This document shows, piece by piece, positions 55,150 through 62,904 of a stretch of 64,000 nucleotides of DNA (position 1 is the first letter of the stretch; every line of letters begins with the position of its first letter). The notes under the pieces were generated by a model. That model made no database searches. It was not told where the DNA came from and saw only the letters and a list, made by a program, of their open reading frames with translations. The position numbers and the translations under genes are program-made. Source of the stretch: Aminobacterium sp. MB27-C1 (lineage in GTDB: Bacteria > Synergistota > Synergistia > Synergistales > Aminobacteriaceae); assembly GCF_030908405.1 (NCBI RefSeq), contig NZ_CP133089.1:1550001-1614000 (forward strand), read 5' to 3'.

Positions 55150-56397
55150 ATGTCTCAAGTTGATAAGTCAACATTGATCGGTCTTCAAAAAATAGTACGT
55201 CAAGTCTGGAATACTCACGGTCTTTATAGAAGGAAAATGGAACAATGTGGAATTTTCCCAGAGGACATTCATTCAATTGATGATTTTAAAAAGTTACCTT
55301 TTACTACAAAACAAGATCTGAGGGATAGCTACCCTCTCGGACTTCTCGCCTGTTCACAAAATCAGGTTGTTAGACTTCACGCTTCCTCTGGAACGACAGG
55401 CAAACCTACATTTGTTCCTTACACACAAAGAGATATCAATGATTGGAAAGAATGTATGGCAGAATGTTTAAAAACAGCTGGGGTTACATCTGATGATGTA
55501 TTTCAAATCATTCTTGGGTACGGCCTTTTTACTGGAGCTCTCGGATTTCATTACGGGGCAGAAAAAATTGGAGCTATGGTTATTCCATCTGGAGGAGGTT
55601 TTACAGATCGCCAACTTTTTTTAATGGAAGACGCGCAAACAACTGTTTTTACAAGCACGCCCTCATATGCTCTATACCTCGCTGAGAAAATTGTTAAGCA
55701 TAACTTGCGTTCTAGACTGAATCTTCGTCTTGCTATTCTTGGTGGAGAAGCCTGGACTGAAGATATGGGACATCAAATAGAAGAAATGCTAGGAATCACT
55801 GTTATCAATTCATATGGTCTTTCTGAAATTATGGGACCTGGGGTAGCTATGGAGTGCAATGCAAAAAATGGAATGCACTTTAACCATAATCACTTTTTTA
55901 TGGAAACAATAGATGCAGAAAGCACACAACCTTTAGCCGACGGGGAGTTTGGAGAGCTTGTTATCACGACAATTAATAAAGAAGCTTTTCCACTTATTCG
56001 TTACAGAACTCGAGACCTGACATCTCTTATTACAGAACCTTGCAGTTGTGGCCGTCAAGGAAAACGAATTGCAAGAGTTGCCGGACGTAATGACGATATG
56101 CTCATAATACGGGGTGTCAACGTTTTCCCATCCCAAGTAGAAGCTGCCCTCGCTTCTGTAAAAGGACTTTCTCTGCACTACCATCTAGAGGTACGCCATC
56201 ACAAAGATATGCCAGAACTTACGGTAGTCTGCGAATCTGCCAAACTTCTATCTGAATCTGGAAGAGAACAACTCAAGGCAAAGACATCACATCATTTAAA
56301 AGAGAAACTCGGCATTCGAATTAACGTTCAGATTGCTGACCCTGAAACTCTCGTTAGAAACGAAGGGAAAGCTTGCCGCGTAATGCATGTAGCTTAA
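55150..56397 (+). CDS. paaK: Phenylacetate/arylacetate-CoA ligase
   Basis: About 415 residues from the ATG at 55150 with AAAGGTGG upstream. AMP-binding enzyme of the PaaK family: FTTKQDLRDSYP near the start, P-loop RLHASSGTTGKPTFVPYT, YGLSEIMGPGVAMEC, LIRYRTRDLTSL and the C-terminal hinge GRNDDMLIIRGVNVFPSQ. It activates phenylacetate or a similar aryl acid with ATP and CoA. The upstream FFEYYY attenuator links its expression to aromatic amino-acid supply, pointing to reductive carboxylation of aryl acids to amino acids. No indolepyruvate oxidoreductase gene is nearby. Confidence 0.9.
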   Translation: MSQVDKSTLIGLQKIVRQVWNTHGLYRRKMEQCGIFPEDIHSIDDFKKLPFTTKQDLRDSYPLGLLACSQNQVVRLHASSGTTGKPTFVPYTQRDINDWKECMAECLKTAGVTSDDVFQIILGYGLFTGALGFHYGAEKIGAMVIPSGGGFTDRQLFLMEDAQTTVFTSTPSYALYLAEKIVKHNLRSRLNLRLAILGGEAWTEDMGHQIEEMLGITVINSYGLSEIMGPGVAMECNAKNGMHFNHNHFFMETIDAESTQPLADGEFGELVITTINKEAFPLIRYRTRDLTSLITEPCSCGRQGKRIARVAGRNDDMLIIRGVNVFPSQVEAALASVKGLSLHYHLEVRHHKDMPELTVVCESAKLLSESGREQLKAKTSHHLKEKLGIRINVQIADPETLVRNEGKACRVMHVA

Positions 56398-56436
56398 AAA
56401 AGGCCAACCGATAGGTCTAAAAGGGAGGAATATATA

Positions 56437-56568
56437 ATGTCTGAGAAAAAGGTACATCAGGAAAAGACAAGAATGAACGAAAACCTTTACGACCCCAAGC
56501 AAAACGAATTTGATTTTGAAGGGCTTTCTTTCGCCTACAAAGAGGCACGAAATCATGAACGAAGATAG
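56437..56568 (+). CDS. Small soluble protein behind paaK
   Basis: A 43-residue ORF, starting MSEKKVHQEKTRMNENLYD and ending RNHERR, with a strong AGGGAGGA site seven bases before its ATG, placed between paaK and its terminator. It is hydrophilic and charged, with no recognised family. The ribosome site and position make it a likely real gene; function unknown. Confidence 0.6.
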   Translation: MSEKKVHQEKTRMNENLYDPKQNEFDFEGLSFAYKEARNHERR

Positions 56569-56585
56569 CGACTATTTCTATTGCT

Positions 56586-56639
56586 GGCCGCCCGAAAAAG
56601 GAATTTGTAGTTGTCTTTTTCGAGCGGCCTTTATTTTTT
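56586..56639 (+). terminator. Intrinsic terminator after the paaK transcript
   Basis: Stem GGCCGC-c-CGAAAAAG / CTTTTTCG-a-GCGGCC with one mismatch and a following T-run. Confidence 0.85.
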
Positions 56640-56659
56640 CATTTCATACTTATTTAGTG

Positions 56660-57202
56660 TCAATCCGCTAATGAAACTCCCAAATCAAAAGCTTCTTGAA
56701 GGGCGTCACTATTTTTCGACGTTGGAGTATTTCCAGAGCACGCTTCCAGCACCCCGTAAAAATTCATGCCTAACCAATCACAAATGTCTGTATACATCTT
56801 TTCTACAAGTTCTGGGCCAAGGTTAGGTTTCTCTCCACCATAAGTCATTATCAAAACTACCTTTTTATTTTTTAGTCTGTCGTAATTAATGGCATAGAGT
56901 CGATCCATAAAAAGTTTCATCTGAGCAGAAATTGTCCACCAATAGACAGGAGTAGCAAAAACGAGAACATCTGCATCGTACACTTTAGAATAGAGTTGTT
57001 GCATATCATCGTCAATTACACAAAGCACCTCCGGGTTTTCGCGACAAGAATTACATGCGGTACAAGGAGCAATGTTACAAGAGTGTAAAAAAACAGTCTC
57101 ACTTTCGACATTATGAGTAGCTGCACCTTCCAGAAATTTCTCTAAAAGTGACGCCGTGTTCCCTTTTTTGTTGGGACTGCCAAGTAACGCGAGTATCTTC
57201 AT
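56660..57202 (-). CDS. NAD(P)H-dependent flavin reductase/iron-sulfur flavoprotein
   Basis: A 180-residue flavodoxin-fold protein: LLGSPNKKGNTASLLEKFL binds FMN phosphate, FATPVYWWTISAQMKLFMDR the isoalloxazine side. The cysteine cluster CNIAPCTACNSCRENPEVLC (residues about 42-61) resembles iron-sulfur flavoproteins, which carry one 4Fe-4S cluster in addition to FMN. It is probably a redox partner in an anaerobic pathway. It is divergent from trpB. Confidence 0.85.
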   Translation of the reverse strand: MKILALLGSPNKKGNTASLLEKFLEGAATHNVESETVFLHSCNIAPCTACNSCRENPEVLCVIDDDMQQLYSKVYDADVLVFATPVYWWTISAQMKLFMDRLYAINYDRLKNKKVVLIMTYGGEKPNLGPELVEKMYTDICDWLGMNFYGVLEACSGNTPTSKNSDALQEAFDLGVSLAD

Positions 57203-57239
57203 AAGTACTACCTCCCGGTAAATAGGTTAGTTATGCATC

Positions 57240-57269
57240 TTGACAGAATACTGCTTCTATTGCTAGAGT
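57240..57269 (+). promoter_or_regulatory. Putative trpB promoter
   Basis: TTGACA at 57240-57245 and TAGAGT at 57264-57269, spaced by 18 bases. It lies about 50 bases before the Trp leader peptide. Confidence 0.55.
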
Positions 57270-57320
57270 AACTATATGAAAAATTACGCTGATTATCTCA
57301 CATGTACAAATACAATAACA

Positions 57321-57344
57321 ATGTTCTGGTGGTGGCGCAGATAG
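57321..57344 (+). CDS. trpL: Trp leader peptide MFWWWRR
   Basis: Seven codons ATG TTC TGG TGG TGG CGC AGA followed by TAG, with three consecutive Trp codons, directly before an attenuator and trpB. No good ribosome site precedes it, which is a weak point. The pattern otherwise matches classical trp leader peptides. Confidence 0.75.
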   Translation: MFWWWRR

Positions 57345-57403
57345 CGCCGCCGCAGATTTTACCTGTATTTTTAGGGCTGCGGGGCCAAACCGCAGCCCTT
57401 TTT
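57331..57403 (+). promoter_or_regulatory. trp attenuator (1:2, 2:3 and 3:4 pairings)
   Basis: Segment 1 GGTGGCGC (57331-57338) pairs with segment 2 GCGCCGCC (57344-57351); CCGCAG of segment 2 (57350-57355) pairs with CTGCGG of segment 3 (57377-57382); segment 3 GGGCTGCGG (57374-57382) pairs with segment 4 CCGCAGCCC (57390-57398) and is followed by TTTTT. Trp codons overlap segment 1, so stalling should favour 2:3 antitermination. Confidence 0.88.
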
Positions 57404-57426
57404 CTTTAATTTTAATTCAACGTAAA

Positions 57427-57468
57427 GAAAAAGGGTTTCTCTCCATAAGCGAGGGAAACCCTTTTTTT
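57427..57468 (+). terminator. Second terminator in front of trpB
   Basis: Perfect 10-bp stem AAAGGGTTTC / GAAACCCTTT (57430-57439 and 57455-57464) followed by seven T, only about 30 bases after the first attenuator. It may add a second stop on transcription before trpB. Confidence 0.8.
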
Positions 57469-57501
57469 ATTCAAACTAAAAAATACAAGGAGGAAATACT
57501 C

Positions 57502-58680
57502 ATGACTACAAAGGGGAAAAAAGGATATTTTGGAGAATACGGAGGAAGTTTTGTACCTCAAGCACTACAGATCCGCCTTGATGAACTGGAAAAGGCTTAC
57601 GATGAAGCAAAAAGCGACCCCTCTTTTAAAGAGGAATTTATGAGCCTTCTCAAAGAATACGTTGGCAGGCCTTCTGCGCTTACAGAATGTAAGAATATTT
57701 CTCACTATTTTGGTGGCGGACGTCTCTTCCTTAAGCGCGAAGACTTAAACCATACCGGTGCTCATAAAATTAATAACGCCATAGGACAAGCACTCCTCGC
57801 AAAAAGAATGGGCAAAACGGAACTCATAGCTGAAACAGGTGCAGGCATGCATGGAACAGCAAGTGCCACCGTAGCAGCATTAATGGGTATGAAATGCACC
57901 GTCTACATGGGTGCTCTTGACGTTGCAAGACAGGCACCTAATGTAGCTCGAATGAAAGTTCTGGGAACAGAAGTAATTGCTGTTGAAGACGGACAAAAAG
58001 CATTAAAAGAAGCTGTCGATGCAGCACTAAAAGCCTTTGCTGAAAATCCGGAAACCTTTTACCTTTTAGGGTCCGCTGTCGGCCCCCATCCCTATCCAAC
58101 TATCGTTCGCGATTTTCAGAGTATTATTGGCAAAGAAGCTCGCTCTCAATTTATTGAACGTGAACAAAATCTGCCCGATTACGCTGTAGCTTGTGTAGGT
58201 GGAGGAAGTAACGCCATTGGCCTTTTCGCTGGTTTCCTAAACGATCGGGAAGTAAAAATCGTAGGAGTAGAACCTGCAGGGAAAGGCTTGGCTACAGGAG
58301 AACATGCAGCCACACTCTCAGCTGGACACCCCAGTGTCATTCATGGCTTTAAAAGCTATGTTCTTTCGGATGATCAGGGAGAACCCGCAGAAGTTTACTC
58401 TATCTCCGCAGGATTGGACTATCCCGGAGTAGGGCCAGAGCATGCATATTTAAAAGATAGCGGTCGTGTATCTTATACATCAGTAACAGATCAGGAAGCA
58501 ATAAATGCCTTTAAACTTCTCTCTAGAAAAGAAGGGATTATTCCTGCTCTTGAAAGTTCACATGCTCTCGCATATGCTTTTAAATTACTTCCTACTCTTT
58601 CAAAAAATCAAACTGTGCTCGTTAACCTCTCAGGCAGAGGTGATAAAGATATGGATACTATACTTCCTCTCATCGAGTGA
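57502..58680 (+). CDS. trpB: Tryptophan synthase beta chain
   Basis: A 392-residue PLP enzyme with [11 protein letters not shown] at the start, PLP lysine in [19 protein letters not shown] (K about 87), [15 protein letters not shown] phosphate loop, [16 protein letters not shown] and [10 protein letters not shown] at the end. It condenses indole with serine to tryptophan. No trpA, trpC or other trp gene is adjacent, so it may salvage external indole. It is transcribed behind a Trp-codon leader peptide and two tandem terminators. Confidence 0.95.
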   Translation: MTTKGKKGYFGEYGGSFVPQALQIRLDELEKAYDEAKSDPSFKEEFMSLLKEYVGRPSALTECKNISHYFGGGRLFLKREDLNHTGAHKINNAIGQALLAKRMGKTELIAETGAGMHGTASATVAALMGMKCTVYMGALDVARQAPNVARMKVLGTEVIAVEDGQKALKEAVDAALKAFAENPETFYLLGSAVGPHPYPTIVRDFQSIIGKEARSQFIEREQNLPDYAVACVGGGSNAIGLFAGFLNDREVKIVGVEPAGKGLATGEHAATLSAGHPSVIHGFKSYVLSDDQGEPAEVYSISAGLDYPGVGPEHAYLKDSGRVSYTSVTDQEAINAFKLLSRKEGIIPALESSHALAYAFKLLPTLSKNQTVLVNLSGRGDKDMDTILPLIE

Positions 58681-58684
58681 AAGT

Positions 58685-58727
58685 GAGGGAAGCGACATAC
58701 AGTAAGAGTACGTCGCTTCCCTCTTTA
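58685..58727 (+). terminator. Intrinsic terminator after trpB
   Basis: Stem GAGGGAAGCGAC / GTCGCTTCCCTC with short T stretch. Confidence 0.7.
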
Positions 58728-59627
58728 TTAGTTTATAGAAGAAGCTAATGAACGTAACCAACGCAACATATAGAGAAATAATCTGCTTCTATACTGTTCT
58801 GGCAAAGTAATTATTCTAAACCAACGAGAAATACATTCATCAGTATGTATTTCTGCGAGATGTCCCTCAAGTAACTCTTTCTCAACAGCTAGTTTTGAGA
58901 GACAACTCATGCCCATTCCTGCTTCTACAACTCTCTTAATCGCTTCGGTATGACCTATCTCCTGCACATGGTGAAAACTTAAATTTTTACGTGAAAGAAC
59001 CGCTTCAAACGTACTCAGTGTTCCAGAACCCCTTTCTCGTAACACCCATGGTTCTTCCTGCATCTCTTGCATAGGAACAAATTTTCTGCAAGCAAAAGGA
59101 TGTTCAGGAGAAGCTATAATCACCAATTCATCTTTTACCCACTCTTCCTCTTCTATATCTCTCCGCGCCACAAGCCCTTCTACCAGCCCGATATCCAAAA
59201 CGCCCTCGGAAAGAAGATCGGCTATCTCTCGCGTGTTTCCTACATTCAAACTAATTTTTACCAACGGATGTTCATCACAAAACTGTTTTAAACGAGTGGG
59301 GAAAAAATAATTACCAATAGTCGTACTACAGCCAATTTTAAGTTCCCCCATCAGATTTTCTTTATCGTTATTGGCAACATCCATAAAATCTTTCATCAGG
59401 GCCAGAATATATTCTGCCTTGGGAAGCAGAAACCGTCCCCTATCATTTAAAGATAACCCTCTCCCTACTCTATAAAAAACAGAACCACCTAAAATTTCTT
59501 CAAACTCTCTCAGAGCCATGCTCGCTGCTGACTGACTAATATATAGATTTTTTGCTGCCTTCGTCATACTTTCACTTTTTGCTACTGAAACAAAAATTTC
59601 AAGTTGCCTGAGAGTCACAGAATCCAT
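58728..59627 (-). CDS. LysR-family regulator next to YeiH-type gene
   Basis: A 299-residue regulator with winged helix in residues 1-60 (LRQLEIFVSVAKSESMTKA, LYISQSAASMALREFEEIL) and effector domain (about 90-295) with IGCSTTIGNYFFP and LVIIASPEHPFACRK. It is divergent from a YeiH-type transporter gene, the same arrangement as yeiE-yeiH in enterobacteria, so it probably controls that gene. Confidence 0.88.
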   Translation of the reverse strand: MDSVTLRQLEIFVSVAKSESMTKAAKNLYISQSAASMALREFEEILGGSVFYRVGRGLSLNDRGRFLLPKAEYILALMKDFMDVANNDKENLMGELKIGCSTTIGNYFFPTRLKQFCDEHPLVKISLNVGNTREIADLLSEGVLDIGLVEGLVARRDIEEEEWVKDELVIIASPEHPFACRKFVPMQEMQEEPWVLRERGSGTLSTFEAVLSRKNLSFHHVQEIGHTEAIKRVVEAGMGMSCLSKLAVEKELLEGHLAEIHTDECISRWFRIITLPEQYRSRLFLYMLRWLRSLASSIN

Positions 59628-59644
59628 AAAAAACTCCCCTATCT

Positions 59645-59659
59645 ATCAATTTTATTGAT
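59645..59659. promoter_or_regulatory. Candidate LysR-type operator
   Basis: A 15-base palindrome ATCAAT-TTT-ATTGAT (59645-59659), of T-N11-A type, in the intergenic space between the LysR gene and the YeiH-type gene. Confidence 0.5.
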
Positions 59660-59751
59660 GGAAAATATCATAATTATAAGCTGGAATCAATAATCAATTC
59701 AAACTATAGTGTTGAGACATCAATTTGAAATATAAAGGAGCTATCGTTATT

Positions 59752-60690
59752 ATGTTAATTCTTCAATCACCATTCTTTTGGGTTATCTTAGGAATATTTC
59801 TCTCACTAGTCTCGCATTCTCCCGCTTTTGCCCTGTGTGTCGGAAGCATTATTGCTCTGACCTGTGGAAATCCATTGAAACAACTCACAGGAAAACTTGC
59901 GAAATACTTATTACAAATTGCGGTGATTCTTTTCGGCTTTGGCTTGCATCTTCGTGTCATTCTTAAGGTAGGCTATACATCTCTTGGCATTACGTTCCTT
60001 AGCATTACAACAACAATGCTCTTGGGATGGCTATTCGGAAAGCTTTACAAAGTCGAAAGGGATACTTCTTTTCTCATAAGCAGTGGAACTGCTATTTGCG
60101 GAGGCAGCGCCATAGCCGCGATGTCTTCTGCCATTGGAGCGTCCCAAGGTCAAACAGCAGTTGCAATGGCTGTTGTGTTTCTTCTTAATGGTGTCGCTCT
60201 TTTAGTCTTTCCGTATGCTGGACATCTTATGAATTTATCCCAAACAGATTTCGGTATTTGGGCAGCACTTGCTATTCATGACACAAGTAGTGTTGTAGGA
60301 GCTTCTGCTATTTATGGAGCTCAAGCCTTAGCTATTGGAACAACAATTAAACTAACTCGTGCTCTTTGGATTCTTCCCCTTTCATTCATTGCCACGAAAC
60401 TTAATAGAAGCAAAAACAAGGCAACCATTCCTTGGTTTCTCTTTGGTTTTCTTCTGGCAGCACTCGTACGGTCGCTTCTTCCTTATATGGAAGAAAGTTG
60501 GAATATCCTTGCTATATGTGGAAAAAAACTTATGGTAGGAACACTTTTTTTTGTAGGTGCAGGCTTAACAAGGGAAGAATTGCATAAAATTGGCAAAGGG
60601 GCTTTATTAAAAGCTGTAACTTTGTGGGTTACTATTTCTATACTTTCACTTACAATTATAAAAATGGGATTTGTCCACCTTAATATATAA
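59752..60690 (+). CDS. YeiH/UPF0324 family membrane protein
   Basis: About 312 residues from the ATG at 59752, with AAAGGAG upstream. It has roughly nine or ten hydrophobic helices and the family motifs GFGLHLRVILKVGYTSLGIT, SSGTAICGGSAIAAMSSA and HDTSSVVGASAIYG. The family is a putative sulfate or small-anion exporter, not well characterised. It is divergent from the LysR gene. Confidence 0.85.
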   Translation: MLILQSPFFWVILGIFLSLVSHSPAFALCVGSIIALTCGNPLKQLTGKLAKYLLQIAVILFGFGLHLRVILKVGYTSLGITFLSITTTMLLGWLFGKLYKVERDTSFLISSGTAICGGSAIAAMSSAIGASQGQTAVAMAVVFLLNGVALLVFPYAGHLMNLSQTDFGIWAALAIHDTSSVVGASAIYGAQALAIGTTIKLTRALWILPLSFIATKLNRSKNKATIPWFLFGFLLAALVRSLLPYMEESWNILAICGKKLMVGTLFFVGAGLTREELHKIGKGALLKAVTLWVTISILSLTIIKMGFVHLNI

Positions 60691-60714
60691 AAACCGGGTC
60701 TTTATTGACCCGGT
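60691..60714 (-). terminator. Terminator after the 26-residue ORF
   Basis: Stem AACCGGGTC / GACCCGGTT with loop; the T-run is on the minus strand, so it ends the small minus-strand unit rather than the YeiH-type gene. Confidence 0.75.
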
Positions 60715-60727
60715 TCAAAAATCTCTC

Positions 60728-60808
60728 TTATAACTTTTGAGCTTGCCCTACCATCATACTCAGCAAAATCATAACTAAAAAACTTGTCAGAACGAGCAGC
60801 ATAGACAT
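60728..60808 (-). CDS. 26-residue hydrophobic peptide
   Basis: A short ORF (26 codons) beginning MSMLLVLTSFLVM and ending GQAQKL, with one membrane-spanning helix. It has its own ribosome site (AGAGGTGA, five to six bases upstream), its own promoter (60850-60878) and its own terminator (60691-60714). Possible roles are a small accessory subunit of a transporter or a membrane-acting peptide; nothing decides this. Too short for usual gene finders. Confidence 0.6.
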   Translation of the reverse strand: MSMLLVLTSFLVMILLSMMVGQAQKL

Positions 60809-60849
60809 AAAAATCACCTCTTATACTCTACATAAACACTATACTTAAT

Positions 60850-60878
60850 ACCATACAGGGTACAGGCACTTATGTCAA
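60850..60878 (-). promoter_or_regulatory. Promoter of the 26-residue ORF
   Basis: On the minus strand TTGACA (60873-60878), a 17-base spacer and TATGGT (60850-60855). The -35 box overlaps the stop codon end of the upstream ADP-ribosylglycohydrolase-like gene. Confidence 0.6.
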
Positions 60879-61657
60879 TGCTTTTTTTCAAATTCATTAA
60901 TAATTTGATACAACTCTTGCGTCAAGATTCGTTGACTCCTTTCTTTTATTTCCTGAGGAACAGGCCACACAGCTTCTGCCATTGATCCTGCCATACAGGC
61001 CTGTGTATCGGTATCCCCACCTAAAGAAACTGCTAAACGAACAGCATCTTCATAACTATTTGCTTCCAAAAATGCAATTATGGCTTCTGGAACAGAGCCC
61101 TGGCATGTTACATTAAATGTGTATGTAGCTTTTATATCTATAATTTTTCGACTTAGATCGTAACCAAACATGCGCTCTAGGTTTAAACGAATAGATTCTT
61201 TATTTTCACCATACCGTGCCATATAAATGGCTGCAGCAACAGCCTGAGCCCCTTTAATGCCTTCTGGATGACTATGGGTTATAGCGGCACTCTCTTGAGC
61301 TAGTTTTAAAACGATATCAATATCGTCAGAAACCCAGGCTACGGGACTAACACGCATAGCTGAGCCATTACCAAAACTATCAATAACAATAGAAGGATCA
61401 CCATATCGCAGCCATTCCCTGAAACGTCCCCCATAACCTGCATGTGGATATTTTCTTCCCCATTTCATATATGCTCTCGAAAAATCTTTCCTATTTGCTT
61501 CTGTACCTTTTCCTAAAAGAGCCTCGGCCGTAGCGATCGTTAGAACTGTATCGTCTGTAAAACAAGATTTTCTATTAAAAAGTTCAAAGTTATAATTTTT
61601 TGTAGGACTCCACTCATAAATTGATCCTATAATGTCTCCAGCTACAGCTCCAATCAA
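60875..61657 (-). CDS. ADP-ribosylglycohydrolase family protein
   Basis: A 260-residue protein of the DraG/ARH fold. The metal-site segments are GAVAGDIIGSIYEW at the start, CFTDDTVLTIATAEALL and VSLGGDTDTQACMAGSMAEA, all as expected. Family members remove ADP-ribose from protein or other targets using Mg2+; some members act on other substrates. No partner ART gene is adjacent, so the substrate is open. Confidence 0.87.
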   Translation of the reverse strand: MIGAVAGDIIGSIYEWSPTKNYNFELFNRKSCFTDDTVLTIATAEALLGKGTEANRKDFSRAYMKWGRKYPHAGYGGRFREWLRYGDPSIVIDSFGNGSAMRVSPVAWVSDDIDIVLKLAQESAAITHSHPEGIKGAQAVAAAIYMARYGENKESIRLNLERMFGYDLSRKIIDIKATYTFNVTCQGSVPEAIIAFLEANSYEDAVRLAVSLGGDTDTQACMAGSMAEAVWPVPQEIKERSQRILTQELYQIINEFEKKH

Positions 61658-61702
61658 GAATATTTCCTCCTTTTTTTAATTCATAACACTTCATTTTACC
61701 CT

Positions 61703-62233
61703 TTATAATCCTCGTCTTTCACTCCAATGGAAAAATAAAAGTGCACTTAAAACAAATATAGTAATAACAACCCAGTGATTCACTCCAAGTATTTGAGGAA
61801 GGGTAATCTTTCCCAAATTGCCCCACGTCAAAAGAGTACGCTCCATAAAAGGAAATGTTTCTGCATATAAAGCTGCTCCTACCAACATTCCTAAGATGCC
61901 CCAAAATGCATCAAGACGCCCTTCTCCTAATGCTCCCATAGCAGTTCCCGGGCAATATCCCAACAATCCCCAACCAATGCCGAAGAAAATACCTCCTGGA
62001 ATAACCCCTCCAAGAATAGTAGGTTTTATCGATAGTTTCACCATATTGAGATCTAAAAGGAAGTATGTGCCAATCATTGCCACAACAATTGTAGAGAGCA
62101 TAAATTTAAGAATGGTGAAGTCGAGCAGTCGAAGAGCCCCAAGCTGTTTATCGTAACGAATTACTTCAGACTTTTGAAGCAAAATACCGAAGATAATTCC
62201 TGTTACAAGTCCGAAAATAAGATCGGGTTTCAT
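61703..62233 (-). CDS. YeeE/YedE family transporter, C-terminal half
   Basis: A 176-residue membrane protein with about four hydrophobic helices and the second half-motif of the YeeE/YedE (PF04143) family: GGVIPGGIFFGIGWGLLGYC, PGTAMGALGEGRLDAFWGI. The conserved Cys is present here. The start ATG at 62233 lies three bases after the stop of the N-terminal-half gene. Together they form a split transporter for thiosulfate, selenium or a related sulfur compound. Confidence 0.85.
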   Translation of the reverse strand: MKPDLIFGLVTGIIFGILLQKSEVIRYDKQLGALRLLDFTILKFMLSTIVVAMIGTYFLLDLNMVKLSIKPTILGGVIPGGIFFGIGWGLLGYCPGTAMGALGEGRLDAFWGILGMLVGAALYAETFPFMERTLLTWGNLGKITLPQILGVNHWVVITIFVLSALLFFHWSERRGL

Positions 62234-62236
62234 CCA

Positions 62237-62752
62237 CTACTCCCCCTTCCCGTAAAGAATACGAGCAACAATCATGCCTGCCCCAAAGAAACAAACAAGA
62301 GCTATCAAACCACTTACTGCTAACTGAAGCGAACCGCTCAGTCCGTGTCCACTCGGTCAGCCATCGGCAAGTCGTGCCCCAAACATGGCAATTACTCCAC
62401 CTATAAAAGCCGTTACTGCCCGAGGAAAAATGCGTACGCCAAAACGATCTTCCCAAGAATCAGGTGTCAACTGAATTCTGAACGTTCCAGAAATAAAAGA
62501 ACTCATAAGAGCCCCTAAAAAAATACCTACAATAAACATAAGTTGCCAATCTATCTTGGGAGCATACTTCACAAGATACGCAACTTTCAGAAAATGCTCA
62601 GAGGCAAATACTTTTTCTACAAACCCTGTAGAACGAACGAAAGAAGTAGAGGCTCCGAAATACTTCCCAGTCAACCACGTAGAAACAACAGACAAAACGC
62701 CTGCTAAACTACCTGCTATATACGGGTTCATTGGTCTTATTCTTTGCCGCAT
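62237..62752 (-). CDS. YeeE/YedE family transporter, N-terminal half, selenocysteine-containing candidate
   Basis: Read through an in-frame TGA at 62357-62359, the gene gives 171 residues from the ATG at 62752 (AAAGGAGG upstream) to TAG at 62237. At the TGA the product is MFGARLADG-U-PSGHGLSGSL; other family members have Cys at this point in a GCTSGHGLSG-type motif. After the TGA 39 codons stay in frame and encode a matching hydrophobic helix (LQLAVSGLIALVCFF), so this is not a simple truncation. A hairpin with G-U loop starts 16 bases after the TGA. The neighbourhood includes another selenoprotein gene, so the cell has the insertion machinery. A nonsense mutation is the alternative. Confidence 0.8.
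62324..62341 (-). promoter_or_regulatory. SECIS-like hairpin in the YeeE/YedE gene
   Basis: In the mRNA CUGAGCG pairs with CGCUUCAG (one bulged U), loop GUU, starting 16 bases after the UGA. The bulged U and G-U apical loop resemble the E. coli fdhF selenocysteine element. Confidence 0.7.
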
Positions 62753-62904
62753 TACTTTTCCTCCTTTCTCTGTCCTCATTGCATTAATACATTATAGTTT
62801 AAAAATAAAAAATTGTTCAATCATTATTTTAAAATGGCATAAAGAAAATTTCATCTTTTTATGTTAATCTTAAAAAGGTAAATTAAAAGTTTCGGAGGTT
62901 TATC

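Noticed and set aside
57302-57420. 35-codon ORF starting at ATG 57302, running through the trp attenuator in another frame
   Set aside because: No ribosome site, and it reads across the terminator hairpin; the short Trp-rich ORF explains the region better.
62166-62456. 96-residue ORF overlapping the YeeE/YedE region in another frame
   Set aside because: No family similarity; the correct frame passes through the TGA and matches the transporter family.
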